Shown in pieces: positions 40,562-50,220 of a stretch of DNA of 64,000 nucleotides (position 1 is the stretch's first letter; each line of letters starts with the position of its first letter). Both the position numbers and the translations under genes were made by a program. A model generated the notes under the pieces. The model was not told the origin of the DNA, searched no databases, and worked only from the letters and a program-made list of their open reading frames with translations. This DNA is from Parasutterella secunda (lineage in GTDB: Bacteria; Pseudomonadota; Gammaproteobacteria; Burkholderiales; Burkholderiaceae_F), in contig NZ_JACJKX010000003.1 of the NCBI RefSeq assembly GCF_016901835.1, positions 62,001-126,000 of the forward strand. Direction: 5' to 3'.

Positions 40562-41791
40562 ATGATTTTTCTCATCATCACTATAGCAATGCTGATTACG
40601 CTATTTTTGTTGCGTCGTCATCAGCCGATCGGTATTGCCATTTTGGTAGGCGGTTTGTTCATCTGGTTGTGCACGGACCCGACGATTAAGGAGCTCACCG
40701 GTGCTGTAACACGGATGTTGTCGCTGCCGAGAAACTATGACCTCGTCGGTGCGCTTTATTTGGTGATCTGTTTGGAAATCCAATTAAGAAAAAGCGGCTG
40801 TTTGGCCGGTATGGTGGAAGCCTTGTCGAGAATGTTCTCGAGCCGCCGGTTTACTTTGGCAGTCATGCCTGCTTTTTTGGGTTTATTGCCCTCAATCGGT
40901 GGAGCCCGTTTTTCAGCTCCGATTGTTGAAGAAGCCTCGAAAGGTTTTGAAGTTAAACCTGAAGACAAAGCCGCCATTAATTTTTGGTTCCGCCATATTT
41001 TCGAGTTCTCGAGTCCTTTGGTTCCGGGCATGATTTTGGCCTGCGGTATTGCAGGCGTCAAAGTCGGGGATTTGATTGTTCACTTGGGCTACCTCACGAT
41101 TGCTGCATTCCTTTTGGGGTGGATATTCATGGTGCGGGGCCTCAAGCAGACCGATAACATCAAAAAAGAGATTTCAGTGGAAGAGGCCAAACGCCACAAT
41201 GTGGATTTCATCCTGGCGCTCACTCCTGTCATTGCCAACGTGACCTTAATGGTCGCCTTCGGCCTTCAGGCATCGGTATCCATGGTCATTGTTGTATTGG
41301 CCATGATTCCTGTTTTGATGGCCTTTAACCGCCATGTCAGCATCAAAGAAATTTTTGTGGGCGCACTTGACTGGAAGATGTTTGTCAACGTGATCTGCAT
41401 TTTGACCTTTATTCAATTGTTGGATCAGACGGGGGTGCTCGCGCAGCTCGTGGCCGCTTTTGAAGCCTCTCCCTTACCGGTGCCTGTCATCATCGGTATT
41501 TTGAGTTTTATCATCGGGTTGCTGACCGGGATCTCGCAGGGTCACGTCGCCATCATGATGCCGATTGTGGCCGGTCTTTCGATGGGGGACTTGGATCTCG
41601 TGGGGGTGGCAATGGTTTTTGGTGTGGCAGGCCAAATGATTACGCCCACGCACCTGTGTTTTACCATTACGGTCGACTACTTTAAGAGCGACTTCTTCAA
41701 GACTTTAAAACTCGTGCTTTTAGCGCAGATTCCGCTCTCGGGACTCTTTATTGTCGTTTCTTACTTTACTTGGGGAAAGTCGTTCTTCTGA
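40562..41791 (+). CDS. DUF401-family permease
   Basis: 409 residues, about ten membrane segments. FSSRRFTLAVMPAFLGLLPSIGGARFSAPIVEEASKG (residues 95-130) and FRHIFEFSSPLVPGMILACGIAG are the re-entrant Pro/Gly motifs of the DUF401 family (PF04165), related to anion and gluconate-type permeases; a second copy of the fold follows with GISQGHVAIMMPIVAGLS and GQMITPTHLCFTI. Substrate unknown; neighbouring Gate proteins suggest a nutrient-uptake locus. Confidence 0.82.
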   Translation: MIFLIITIAMLITLFLLRRHQPIGIAILVGGLFIWLCTDPTIKELTGAVTRMLSLPRNYDLVGALYLVICLEIQLRKSGCLAGMVEALSRMFSSRRFTLAVMPAFLGLLPSIGGARFSAPIVEEASKGFEVKPEDKAAINFWFRHIFEFSSPLVPGMILACGIAGVKVGDLIVHLGYLTIAAFLLGWIFMVRGLKQTDNIKKEISVEEAKRHNVDFILALTPVIANVTLMVAFGLQASVSMVIVVLAMIPVLMAFNRHVSIKEIFVGALDWKMFVNVICILTFIQLLDQTGVLAQLVAAFEASPLPVPVIIGILSFIIGLLTGISQGHVAIMMPIVAGLSMGDLDLVGVAMVFGVAGQMITPTHLCFTITVDYFKSDFFKTLKLVLLAQIPLSGLFIVVSYFTWGKSFF

Positions 41792-41811
41792 TCTGAAGTA
41801 AGTTACCCAAA

Positions 41812-41847
41812 AAAATCGCCCGAGGATTATTGTCCAAGGGCGATTTT
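41812..41847. terminator. Bidirectional terminator between convergent genes
   Basis: AAAATCGCCC, 16-base loop, GGGCGATTTT: ten-base-pair stem with A and T runs serving both the DUF401 gene (plus) and ppsR (minus). Confidence 0.85.
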
Positions 41848-41863
41848 CTTTCGCAGGAACGAA

Positions 41864-42733
41864 TTACTCGATCTTGTGAGCGTTGTGAAGATTTAACTCA
41901 GCCATAATCGTTGCAGAGATTTCTTCAATGGAGCGGCTCGTGGAATTGAGCCACTTAATGCCTTCGCGGCGCATCATGTTTTCGGCTGCTTCAATTTCCT
42001 GACGGCAGTTATCTAAAGAGGCATAACGGCTGCCGGGGCGGCGTTCGTTGCGAATTTGAGACAAGCGTTCCGGAGAAATCGACAGGCCGAAAAGTTTATC
42101 GCGCTTATCGTGAAGGACTTCAGGCAATTCGCCTCGTTCAAAGTCTTCGGGGATGAGGGGGTAGTTGGCAGCCTTGACACCGAACTGCATGGCTAGGAAC
42201 AGGCTCGTCGGCGTCTTGCCCGAGCGGCTCACCCCAACCAAAATCACATCGGCTTCGTTTAGCCCCTTGTTCATTTGACCGTCGTCGTGAGCCAGAGTGT
42301 AGTTGATGGCTTCAATACGGCGGTTATAGCGCTCTTCATCTTTGATGACGTGGCTGCGGCCCATCGAATGCGCGGACTTCAGGCCCGTTTCCTGTTCGAT
42401 TTCTTTGATGAAACTTCTGAAAAATTCAATGCGAAATCCCTGACACTTTTCGGTAAACGTTTTGTGAATGTTCACGTCGACAAAAGTAGAGAAAACTAAG
42501 GGACGCACACCGGTTTTGATATAAGCGTCATTGATTTTCTGAGCAGCCAAAATGGCTTTTTCAGGAGAATCAATAAAGGGGATGCGCACCTGATCGTATT
42601 GCAGATCGGTAAATTGTGTGAGCACCGAGTGCGCCAGTGTTTCAGCCGTGATGGCCGTGGCGTCGGAAACAATGAACACAGTGCGCTTACCGCTTTTTTG
42701 GGCGGATTCTTCTTTTTCAAGAGTATTGAACAT
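41864..42733 (-). CDS. ppsR: PEP synthase regulatory protein (kinase/pyrophosphorylase, DUF299)
   Basis: 289 residues from ATG 42733. The N-terminal FIVSDATAITAETLAHSVLTQF and the P-loop-like VGVSRSGKTPTSLFLA (about 170-185) identify the PSRP family. It inactivates PEP synthase by ADP-dependent phosphorylation of a Thr next to the catalytic His and reactivates it by phosphorolysis. Divergently arranged with its target ppsA, 93 bases apart, as expected in Burkholderiales. Confidence 0.93.
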   Translation of the reverse strand: MFNTLEKEESAQKSGKRTVFIVSDATAITAETLAHSVLTQFTDLQYDQVRIPFIDSPEKAILAAQKINDAYIKTGVRPLVFSTFVDVNIHKTFTEKCQGFRIEFFRSFIKEIEQETGLKSAHSMGRSHVIKDEERYNRRIEAINYTLAHDDGQMNKGLNEADVILVGVSRSGKTPTSLFLAMQFGVKAANYPLIPEDFERGELPEVLHDKRDKLFGLSISPERLSQIRNERRPGSRYASLDNCRQEIEAAENMMRREGIKWLNSTSRSIEEISATIMAELNLHNAHKIE

Positions 42734-42826
42734 AAAAGGACCTGAGGTTAAAAAATTACCCGAAATGAATCGGTTGTCGCTACAATTCAGATATTCTAAC
42801 AATCCAATCCTTTTTGGGGGAAGAAA

Positions 42827-45202
42827 ATGCCGCAAGGTCGTTATGTATTTCCGTTTAGCCAACTGCGTATGACCGACGTCGATCGCGTTGGTGGTAAAAA
42901 CGCCTCTTTGGGTGAATTACTGAGCCAACTGACGAGCGCCGGAATCCGAGTTCCTGACGGTTTCGCCACGACTGCTGAAGCGTTCCGCTTGTTCTTGTCT
43001 GCCAACAACCTCGAAGAACGCATTAATAATCGTTTGAAAGATCTCAACGTAGAAGATGTGAAAGCTCTTGCTCAGGCCGGTGCCGAAATTCGCAAGATGA
43101 TTGAAGAAGCACCCTTCCCCGCTGAGCTTGAAAAAGAAATTCGTGAATTTTACGAATGGTTAAAGGACGGCCAAGAAGAAATCAGCGTGGCCGTTCGTTC
43201 TTCTGCTACTGCTGAAGACTTGCCCGATGCCTCCTTTGCCGGTCAACAGGAAACGTATCTGAATGTGGTCGGTATCGACCAGGTGCTCTCGCGCATGCGT
43301 GAAGTGTTTGCTTCCCTTTATAACGACCGCGCCATCAGCTACCGCGTGCACAAGGGCTTTACCCACTCTGAAGTGGCATTGTCGGCCGGTGTTCAACGTA
43401 TGTGCCGCTCCGATAAGGGCGCAGCCGGTGTGATGTTCACGCTCGATACCGAAAGCGGTTTCGATCAAGTGGTCTTTATCACGGCTAGCTACGGTTTGGG
43501 TGAAACGGTCGTTCAAGGTGCTGTGAACCCTGACGAATTCTATGTGCACAAGCCCATGCTTGCTGCCGGCAACTTCCCGATCATTCGCCGCACGTTGGGC
43601 AGCAAATTGATCAAGATGGAATTTGATACCGACGCCAAGAGCGGCCGAAGTGTGCGCACGGTTGACGTGAGCGCCGAAGATCGCCGTCATTTCGCCATCA
43701 CCGATGACGATGTGATTGAATTGGCCAAGTTTGCCACGATCATTGAAAAGCACTACGGCCGTCCGATGGATATCGAATGGGGTAAGGACGGTATCGACGG
43801 CAAGATCTACATCTTGCAGGCTCGTCCGGAAACAGTGAAGAGCCGTCAAAACAACGCCGACGTGCAACAACGCTTTACCTTAAAGAGCAAGGGTCGCGTG
43901 TTGGTAACCGGTCGCGCTATCGGTCAGAAGATCGGTATGGGTCCGGTGCGTATCGTTGAAGACGCAAGCGAAATGGAACGCGTCAAAGCCGGCGACGTGT
44001 TGGTGACGGATATGACGGACCCGAACTGGGAACCGGTGATGAAGCGCGCCAGCGCCATCGTTACTAACCGCGGCGGTCGTACCTGCCACGCCGCCATTAT
44101 TGCCCGTGAATTGGGTATCCCGGCCGTTGTGGGTTGCGGTGATGCAACCGAACGCTTGGCCGAAGACATGGAAGTGACGGTCTCCTGCGCTGAAGGCGAC
44201 ACCGGTAAGATCTATGAAGGTCGCCAGGAAGTCCAGGTTGAAGAAGTCAAGCGCGGTGCTTTGCCTGAAATTCCCGTGAAGATCATGATGAACGTGGGCA
44301 ATCCGCAATTGGCCTTTGAATTCCAATCGATCCCGAATAAGGGTGTCGGTTTGGCCCGCCTTGAATTCATCATTAACAACAATATCGGTATCCACCCGAA
44401 AGTCGTGTTGGATTACCCCAATGTTGACGGTGAATTGCGTGACGCTGTGGAACGCTTGAGTGCCGGCTACAAGAGCCCGGTCGATTTCTTCGAAATGAAG
44501 ATTGCCGAAGGCGTGGCGACGATTGCTGCTGCCTTCTGGCCGAAGAAGGTCATTGTTCGCTTGTCTGACTTCAAGAGCAATGAATACCGCAAGTTGATCG
44601 GCGGCGACCGCTACGAACCCGATGAAGAAAATCCGATGTTGGGCTTCCGCGGTGCTTCCCGTTATATTGCGAACACCTTTGCCGAATGCTTCCGTATGGA
44701 ATGCCGTGCCATGAAGTTCGTTCGCGACACGATGGGTCTGACCAATGTTGAATTGATGGTGCCGTTCGTGCGTACGCTCGACGAAGCCCGTCAAACCATC
44801 GAAATCATGGAACGCAATGGTCTCAAGCGCGGTGAAAACGGTTTGCGCGTCAACATGATGTGCGAAATCCCGTCCAACGCTGTCTTGGCCGATAAGTTCC
44901 TTGACTACTTTGACGGTTTCTCCATTGGTTCCAACGACATGACGCAGTTGACCTTGGGTCTGGACCGCGACTCCGGTCTCGTTGCCGCAAGCTTTGACGA
45001 ACGCAATGAAGCTGTGAAGATTCTGCTTTCGATGGCGATCCGTGCCTGCCGTGCTCGCGGCAAGTATGTCGGCATCTGCGGTCAGGGTCCGTCCGACCAC
45101 GAAGATCTGGCTCAATGGTTGATGGACGAAGGTATTGAATCCATCTCCCTGAACCCGGATACGGTGGTCGATACCTGGAGACGCTTGGCTCAAAGCAAAT
45201 AA
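42827..45202 (+). CDS. ppsA: Phosphoenolpyruvate synthase
   Basis: 791 residues (E. coli 792). Converts pyruvate and ATP to PEP, AMP and phosphate in gluconeogenesis. N-terminal nucleotide-binding domain ([33 protein letters not shown]), swivelling phospho-His domain with [19 protein letters not shown] (His near 421, with the adjacent Thr that PpsR modifies), and C-terminal PEP/pyruvate TIM barrel ending [25 protein letters not shown] precedes ATG. Strong codon bias suggests high expression. Ends at a clear terminator. Confidence 0.97.
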   Translation: MPQGRYVFPFSQLRMTDVDRVGGKNASLGELLSQLTSAGIRVPDGFATTAEAFRLFLSANNLEERINNRLKDLNVEDVKALAQAGAEIRKMIEEAPFPAELEKEIREFYEWLKDGQEEISVAVRSSATAEDLPDASFAGQQETYLNVVGIDQVLSRMREVFASLYNDRAISYRVHKGFTHSEVALSAGVQRMCRSDKGAAGVMFTLDTESGFDQVVFITASYGLGETVVQGAVNPDEFYVHKPMLAAGNFPIIRRTLGSKLIKMEFDTDAKSGRSVRTVDVSAEDRRHFAITDDDVIELAKFATIIEKHYGRPMDIEWGKDGIDGKIYILQARPETVKSRQNNADVQQRFTLKSKGRVLVTGRAIGQKIGMGPVRIVEDASEMERVKAGDVLVTDMTDPNWEPVMKRASAIVTNRGGRTCHAAIIARELGIPAVVGCGDATERLAEDMEVTVSCAEGDTGKIYEGRQEVQVEEVKRGALPEIPVKIMMNVGNPQLAFEFQSIPNKGVGLARLEFIINNNIGIHPKVVLDYPNVDGELRDAVERLSAGYKSPVDFFEMKIAEGVATIAAAFWPKKVIVRLSDFKSNEYRKLIGGDRYEPDEENPMLGFRGASRYIANTFAECFRMECRAMKFVRDTMGLTNVELMVPFVRTLDEARQTIEIMERNGLKRGENGLRVNMMCEIPSNAVLADKFLDYFDGFSIGSNDMTQLTLGLDRDSGLVAASFDERNEAVKILLSMAIRACRARGKYVGICGQGPSDHEDLAQWLMDEGIESISLNPDTVVDTWRRLAQSK

Positions 45203-45226
45203 TGACAAATAGTCATTAAACGAATA

Positions 45227-45262
45227 AAAAGACCGAAGGTTTCATCGCTTTCGGTCTTTTTT
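45227..45262 (+). terminator. Terminator after ppsA
   Basis: AAAAGACCGAA, loop, TTTCGGTCTTTTTT: strong stem and six T residues, 25 bases after the ppsA stop. Confidence 0.9.
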
Positions 45263-45421
45263 CGTCGAGATTTTTTAGCGGAGAAGATTGAAAAAAAAGA
45301 TCAATCAAACCGCTAAATCAATCGTTTGAATGCGTAAAATTAAAATCTGGACATTTGGCGGCTATTGACGCCTTTTTGCCGTTGTTTTTCTTCATTCAAT
45401 CGATTTTTTAGGACCAAGCCC

Positions 45422-47206
45422 GTGCACCACGATTTTGCACTGATTGCGACCCTGGCCTGGGGGCTGGGATTAGCTCTGGTTTTAGGCTTTGCGGCGACCA
45501 AGGTAAAACTTCCTGCTCTTGTGGGTTATCTTTTAGCCGGTGTTTGTATTGCGCCGACGACGCCCGGTTTTGTCGGAGACGTGACGCTGGCAAGCGAATT
45601 GTCCGAAGTCGGTGTGATGCTTTTGATGTTCGGGGTGGGTTTGCATTTTTCGCTTACCGATCTGCTTCGCGTCAAAACCGTTGCTTTGCCCGGTGCCATT
45701 ATTCAAATGGCTATTGCCACGGCTATCGGTATGGGAATGGCCCACTGGTGGGGCTGGACTTGGGGAGAAGCTTTCATTCTCGGCTTGTCTCTATCGTGCG
45801 CTTCGACCGTGGTGTTGATGAAGGGCTTGGAAGCCAAAGGTTGGTTGCAGCGCTCAAGAGGTCAATTGGCCGTCGGTTGGCTTGTGGTCGAAGATCTGGT
45901 GACGGTACTTTTATTGGTGTTGCTGCCTTCTATTGCCACGTTCTTTAAGGGCGATGCTTCTACCGACGGATCCATTACGATCGCCATTTTGGAAACCGGG
46001 GTTTTAATCATCGGTTTTATTGCTTCGATGCTGGTGATCGGTCGAAGAGTCTTGCCTTGGGTGCTTTTCCAAGCGGTAAAAACCGGTTCTCAGGAAGTGT
46101 TTACGCTCTGCGTCATTGCCATCGCTATTGGGGTGGCTTACGCAAGCGCTCAGATTTTCAACGTTTCCTTTGCCTTGGGTGCCTTTTTTGCCGGCATGAT
46201 GATGCGTGAGAGTGAATACTCACACCGCGCAGCCTTACAAACCTTGCCGCTTCAGGATGCTTTCTCCGTGATCTTCTTTCTCGGTGTGGGCATGCTCTTT
46301 AATCCCAGAATCATTATTGATAACCCGTTGCACGTCCTGGGTATCGTTTTCGTGATTATTGTCTGCAAGAGCATCACGGCGGCCGTTTGGGTCAAAATCA
46401 TGGGACGAAGCTACAAGGATGCGCTCACGGTCGGTGCAGCCTTGGCTCAGGTCGGTGAATTCTCATTTATCTTGGCGGGCTTAGGCTTGTCTTTGGGACT
46501 CTTGCCTGCCGAAGGGATGTCCTTGATTTTAGCGGGCGGCATTATCAGTATCGCCCTCAATCCCTTACTGTTTGCCTTGGTTGAGCCGATTCATAAGCGC
46601 TATTTCCTCAAAGAAAATCCTGCAGTCGAAGAAGATGAGGACGATATCGAAGAGGAAAAGGCAGCCAAACGCGACCGAGTCATTATTGTGGGGGCGGGCG
46701 TACTCGGGCGCGAACTCTCCGAAGGGCTGAGGGCTAAAAAGGTCGACGTGGTCATCATTGAGAAAAACATTGAGCGCTCAATGAAAGAGGAGTTGGGCGA
46801 TCATTTCATTTTGGGTGATGCCATGCAACGTCAGACGTTGGAGTTTGCCGGCATTGATCGTGCCCGTTGGGTCGTGGTATCAACGACCGATCCGGTGAGT
46901 GCCAGAAAGATTGTTGACGTGGTGGGTGAAACGGATCCCGAAGCTCGAGTGGTCGCGATTGCCGATAAGACTGGAGAAGAAGATTTCTTTATGAATTCCA
47001 AAGGCGAATTGCCCGATCATCTGGAGCATCTGCTGCAATTGCGTCACGAAGCGGCTAAAACCATTTTGAGTTATGTGTGCGGTCCTCGAGGCTTGAGAGC
47101 CGTCTCAAAGCCCAAACGGCAATCCGATAAGCCAAAAGAGGATAAAGAGACAAAAGAGGTCAAGACTGCTGTGAAGGCTCTGCCCGGAGTCTCCGAGACG
47201 AAGTAA
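45422..47206 (+). CDS. ybaL: CPA2-type K+/H+ antiporter with TrkA-N domain (YbaL/KefB-like)
   Basis: 594 residues from GTG 45422 (AGGA seven to ten bases before), giving the MHHDFALIATLAW start typical of YbaL; a TTG 57 bases earlier is rejected. Twelve or so membrane spans in the first 390 residues, with LKLPALVGYLLAG-like and GLSLSCASTVVLMKGLE motifs and GEFSFILAGLG; an acidic linker (EEDEDDIEEEKAA) and a Rossmann TrkA-N domain (VIIVGAGVLGRELSEGL). Potassium or proton exchange in membrane homeostasis. A basic tail extends beyond E. coli YbaL. Confidence 0.9.
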   Translation: MHHDFALIATLAWGLGLALVLGFAATKVKLPALVGYLLAGVCIAPTTPGFVGDVTLASELSEVGVMLLMFGVGLHFSLTDLLRVKTVALPGAIIQMAIATAIGMGMAHWWGWTWGEAFILGLSLSCASTVVLMKGLEAKGWLQRSRGQLAVGWLVVEDLVTVLLLVLLPSIATFFKGDASTDGSITIAILETGVLIIGFIASMLVIGRRVLPWVLFQAVKTGSQEVFTLCVIAIAIGVAYASAQIFNVSFALGAFFAGMMMRESEYSHRAALQTLPLQDAFSVIFFLGVGMLFNPRIIIDNPLHVLGIVFVIIVCKSITAAVWVKIMGRSYKDALTVGAALAQVGEFSFILAGLGLSLGLLPAEGMSLILAGGIISIALNPLLFALVEPIHKRYFLKENPAVEEDEDDIEEEKAAKRDRVIIVGAGVLGRELSEGLRAKKVDVVIIEKNIERSMKEELGDHFILGDAMQRQTLEFAGIDRARWVVVSTTDPVSARKIVDVVGETDPEARVVAIADKTGEEDFFMNSKGELPDHLEHLLQLRHEAAKTILSYVCGPRGLRAVSKPKRQSDKPKEDKETKEVKTAVKALPGVSETK

Positions 47207-47232
47207 ACTGAAACGAGGAAGGATAATCAATA

Positions 47233-47664
47233 ATGACATGGAGTGCTGCAACGTTATGGTTAATTCTGGCGGCCTTGTTGGGCATTGTTGAGCTCATTGC
47301 CACCACGTTTTATCTGTTGGTATTGGCTGCGGCTGCACTGGTGGCTTCGGGTGCTGCCTGGTTCGGGATGAGTCTTGAGTGGCAGATTTCACTTTTTGCT
47401 GTGATCGCTATTGTGGGTTCAATCTGGGTGCGTCGTATTCGTTCCATTCCGACCAAAAGCGATGCCCAAGCTCATGCTTTGCAAAACCTCGATGAAGGAC
47501 AGGTCGTAGAGGTTAAAGAGTGGAACGAAGCCGGTATGACGACGGTACTCTACCGAGGAGCCAATTGGCAGGCGAAACTTATCGAAGGTGAACCCCAAGA
47601 AAGCGGTGCTTACGTCATTGTACGTGTCGAAGGCAGTATGCTTTATCTGAAAAAATTTAATTAA
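47233..47664 (+). CDS. NfeD-like membrane protein
   Basis: 143 residues: three membrane segments in the first 80 residues (ATLWLILAALLGIVELIA..., WQISLFAVIAIVGSIWV) and a C-terminal OB-fold (GQVVEVKEWNEAGMTTVLYRGANWQAKL). It is the short NfeD (YbbK-partner) type. Adjacent to the stomatin-like gene, with which such proteins form membrane quality-control complexes. Confidence 0.88.
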   Translation: MTWSAATLWLILAALLGIVELIATTFYLLVLAAAALVASGAAWFGMSLEWQISLFAVIAIVGSIWVRRIRSIPTKSDAQAHALQNLDEGQVVEVKEWNEAGMTTVLYRGANWQAKLIEGEPQESGAYVIVRVEGSMLYLKKFN

Positions 47665-47681
47665 GAAAGCGGGAATAAAAA

Positions 47682-48653
47682 ATGAGCGGATTCATGATTT
47701 TTACTTTGGTTTTGGCTGTTTTGGCCATTGTGTTTGCTTTTCAGGCAATTAAAGTGGTGCCCCAGCAGTCAGCTTGGATTGTGGAGCGCTTGGGAAAATT
47801 TCATGCGGTGCTCTCGCCCGGCCTCAATGTGGTGATTCCGTTTATTGATCGCGTGGCCTATAAGCATTCATTAAAAGAAATCCCGCTCGATACCCCGAGC
47901 CAGGTCTGTATCACAAAAGATAACACGCAGTTGTCAGTTGACGGTGTGCTCTTTTTCCAAGTGACCGATCCGACCCGCGCCAGTTACGGCACCAGCAATT
48001 ACGTGATTGCCATTACGCAGTTGGCTCAAACGACCTTAAGAAGCGTGATCGGCAAAATGGAATTGGATAAAACGTTTGAAGAGCGTGACTTGATTAACCG
48101 TTCTGTTGTAAGTGCCATCGATGAAGCGGCACTGAATTGGGGCGTGAAGGTTTTACGCTATGAAATTAAGGATCTGACGCCGCCAGCTGTGATTTTACAG
48201 GCCATGCAACAGCAGATTACAGCCGAGCGTGAAAAGCGTGCCGTGGTGGCCGCTTCTGAAGGTCGTAAGCAGGAACAGATTAACTTAGCAACCGGTGCCC
48301 GAGAAGCGGCAATTGCCGAATCTGAAGGTGAAAAACAGGCGGCAATTAATAAAGCTGAAGGTGAAGCAGCAGCGACTCTTGCGATTGCTAAGGCTACCGC
48401 TGAAGCTTTGCGCCGTATTGCCGAGGCAACACAAGCTCCGGGCGGCATGGATGCCGTCAATTTAAAGGTGGCTGAACAATACGTACAGGCTTTCTCTCAA
48501 GTGGCCAAAGAAAGCAATACACTTCTTTTACCTGCCAATATGAATGATATGGGCAGTATGATTGCTTCAGCCATGAGTATTATGCGAAATACTGATCCCA
48601 AAAGCACACAGGCAGTGCCCAAACCCTCCGTAACCGAAACGATAACGAAGTAA
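47682..48653 (+). CDS. qmcA: SPFH/stomatin-like membrane protease accessory protein
   Basis: 323 residues. One N-terminal anchor (FTLVLAVLAIVFAFQAI), Band 7 domain VPQQSAWIVERLGKFHAVLSPGLNVVIPFIDRVAYKHSLKE, then the heptad-rich Ala/Glu/Gln stretch (AEREKRAVVAASEGRKQEQ) that oligomerises. QmcA interacts with FtsH and NfeD-like partners in the inner membrane. Operon with the preceding gene (17-base gap); hairpin terminator after it. Confidence 0.92.
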   Translation: MSGFMIFTLVLAVLAIVFAFQAIKVVPQQSAWIVERLGKFHAVLSPGLNVVIPFIDRVAYKHSLKEIPLDTPSQVCITKDNTQLSVDGVLFFQVTDPTRASYGTSNYVIAITQLAQTTLRSVIGKMELDKTFEERDLINRSVVSAIDEAALNWGVKVLRYEIKDLTPPAVILQAMQQQITAEREKRAVVAASEGRKQEQINLATGAREAAIAESEGEKQAAINKAEGEAAATLAIAKATAEALRRIAEATQAPGGMDAVNLKVAEQYVQAFSQVAKESNTLLLPANMNDMGSMIASAMSIMRNTDPKSTQAVPKPSVTETITK

Positions 48654-48666
48654 TTTTTCAATCAGC

Positions 48667-48695
48667 GGGGAAGCGGTAGGGCTTCCCCGGATTTT
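48667..48695 (+). terminator. Terminator-like hairpin after qmcA
   Basis: GGGGAAGC, loop GGTAGG, GCTTCCCC followed by GGATTTTGG. It separates qmcA from the four-paralogue cluster. Confidence 0.6.
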
Positions 48696-48724
48696 GGTGC
48701 ATTCTTTTAGCAGAAAGGTCTCTT

Positions 48725-49201
48725 ATGAGTAGTCAATTGGATGTTCGACCGGATGTTCTCCATCTGAGCGATCCCATCGAACTGAGCAGTTTTTTTGACG
48801 GGTATTTAGACTTTGTACTCGATCTTTTTGATCGGGCAGAGGAAGCTGAAGAACTTTCCAACTCTATTACCTCTCATGCTCAGTTCATGGCTTCCATGTT
48901 CACTGAAAAGACACCGATGGTTGTGCTCGATGAGAACGACTTCGGCGATAAGCTTGCACTGAGACTAAAAACTTCCCTGACGCATGACGGTCTGATCACC
49001 GAAGTGTTGCCTGTCGTTGTCCAAACTCACGCGCAGGACTATGTTTTTTTAGCGGGCATGCTGATGGTGCGTCAATTTGTTGACTTGATCAGAGACAGTG
49101 AAGAGAAAAAAGAATCGCCCGATGTATTCGATTTAAGACGTACGGCACTGGTGGGCGATTGGGTCAATCGTTTTTTAGGTAAACATAAATATGCCGAATG
49201 A
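48725..49201 (+). CDS. Cluster protein A: unknown, first of four tandem paralogues
   Basis: 158 residues, mostly helical and acidic (FFDGYLDFVLDLFDRAEEAEEL). The most divergent member: FMASMFTEKTPM replaces the FSGxNAxF motif of B-D, but the final WVNRFLGK matches the terminal W-x3-hydrophobic-G pattern of the others. No signal peptide or membrane span, so cytoplasmic. AGAAAGG upstream. Its end overlaps gene B by 11 bases. No known domain recognised. Confidence 0.7.
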   Translation: MSSQLDVRPDVLHLSDPIELSSFFDGYLDFVLDLFDRAEEAEELSNSITSHAQFMASMFTEKTPMVVLDENDFGDKLALRLKTSLTHDGLITEVLPVVVQTHAQDYVFLAGMLMVRQFVDLIRDSEEKKESPDVFDLRRTALVGDWVNRFLGKHKYAE

Positions 49202-49697
49202 AACCCCGAAAACAGAAGAAAAGCAAGTGAGCGAGCGCTTTAACTTAGGCGACGTTTCGGTCTTGACGCAGCTTTTTGAGGTGGTGCTCTATGATGTGGT
49301 GCGCCGCTCGCAGATGGTTGCCCGCTCAGAACTCAAACGTGAAGAGGCCGTTGCCATGGACAAGCAATCCGCCGCATTTTTATCTGCTGTGCTTGCCGGT
49401 AAAAACGAACAGTTCATTGCCAAACCGTATTGGACGGGAGATCCTCTGGCGGGATACTTGAAGCTTTACATGAAGGAGCGTTTTGAGAGCGTGGGCATTA
49501 AACCCGATGAGCTCAAAGACACTCGTGACATTTTGCAGGCGGCTTCTTTTGAATTTGTTTGCGATGTGTACGCACTTATGAAAAAATTCGCCAAACTGGA
49601 AAACCCGGAAGGCTTTCAAAAAGAAGGCAAGCGCCTGTGCCTGATGTGGGCTGAGCGCATGCTCGGGCGTAAAGAAAGCGACCCGGTACAAATTTAG
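49191..49697 (+). CDS. Cluster protein B: unknown, second of four tandem paralogues
   Basis: 168 residues, helical. Contains AAFLSAVLAGKNEQFIAKPYW (about 60-80), equivalent to W-L-x3-FSGxNAxF in C and D, a FEFVCDVYALMKKFAKL helix equivalent to the late helix of C and D, and ends with WAERMLGRK. Starts inside gene A and is followed 13 bases later by gene C, so the four are co-transcribed and probably act together. Confidence 0.7.
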   Translation: MPNETPKTEEKQVSERFNLGDVSVLTQLFEVVLYDVVRRSQMVARSELKREEAVAMDKQSAAFLSAVLAGKNEQFIAKPYWTGDPLAGYLKLYMKERFESVGIKPDELKDTRDILQAASFEFVCDVYALMKKFAKLENPEGFQKEGKRLCLMWAERMLGRKESDPVQI

Positions 49698-49710
49698 GAG
49701 AATTTTTAAC

Positions 49711-50214
49711 GTGTCTTGCCCTTTGCGTTACGCTACGAAACGTCAGTTAAATCCCAATATTGCGGCTTATCCGGTTGCGCGAAGTGTAATTGCTCGGGCT
49801 GTTCAAAATACGTGGGATCGTGCGCTTGAGGTTTCCGAAGGCAAGATGAGTCTGGAAGAATTGGAGCAGGCCAATCTCAATTTGGTGCTTTGGCTGCAGG
49901 ATACGTTTTCGGGAGCCAACGCTCACTTTTCCTGTGAAAGCGAATTTAACGAAAAACTTTTGCCGGACATGTTGCGTCAAAGTATGGGCGAAGAGATTTC
50001 TCTTTTTAATCCTGCTGTTGACCTTGAGCAAAATGAATCCCTCATGTTCTCGGTTTTTGCTTATTTCGTATCGGAAATATTTGTTTTGTTAAAAGACGCA
50101 GACTGCGCGCATGTCGGTTTGAGCGGCAATCCGCAGGTTGAGGCGTTTATCGATTTTTGGAGCTTGAGGCTTACGGGGGCGCCCGTGGCGAGCGACTTTA
50201 AAACTAAGGAGTAA
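49711..50214 (+). CDS. Cluster protein C: unknown, third of four tandem paralogues
   Basis: 167 residues from GTG 49711 with GGAG upstream. Begins MSCPLRYA; the motif LWLQDTFSGANAHFSCESEF (about 60-80) aligns with D; then a FSVFAYFVSEIFVLLKD helix and a final FWSLRLTG. Cys at 3 and others are scattered. Not recognised. Confidence 0.7.
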   Translation: MSCPLRYATKRQLNPNIAAYPVARSVIARAVQNTWDRALEVSEGKMSLEELEQANLNLVLWLQDTFSGANAHFSCESEFNEKLLPDMLRQSMGEEISLFNPAVDLEQNESLMFSVFAYFVSEIFVLLKDADCAHVGLSGNPQVEAFIDFWSLRLTGAPVASDFKTKE

Positions 50215-50220
50215 TGATCA

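Noticed and set aside
43880-45208. 442-codon open frame on the minus strand
   Set aside because: Antisense shadow of ppsA, a highly codon-biased gene.
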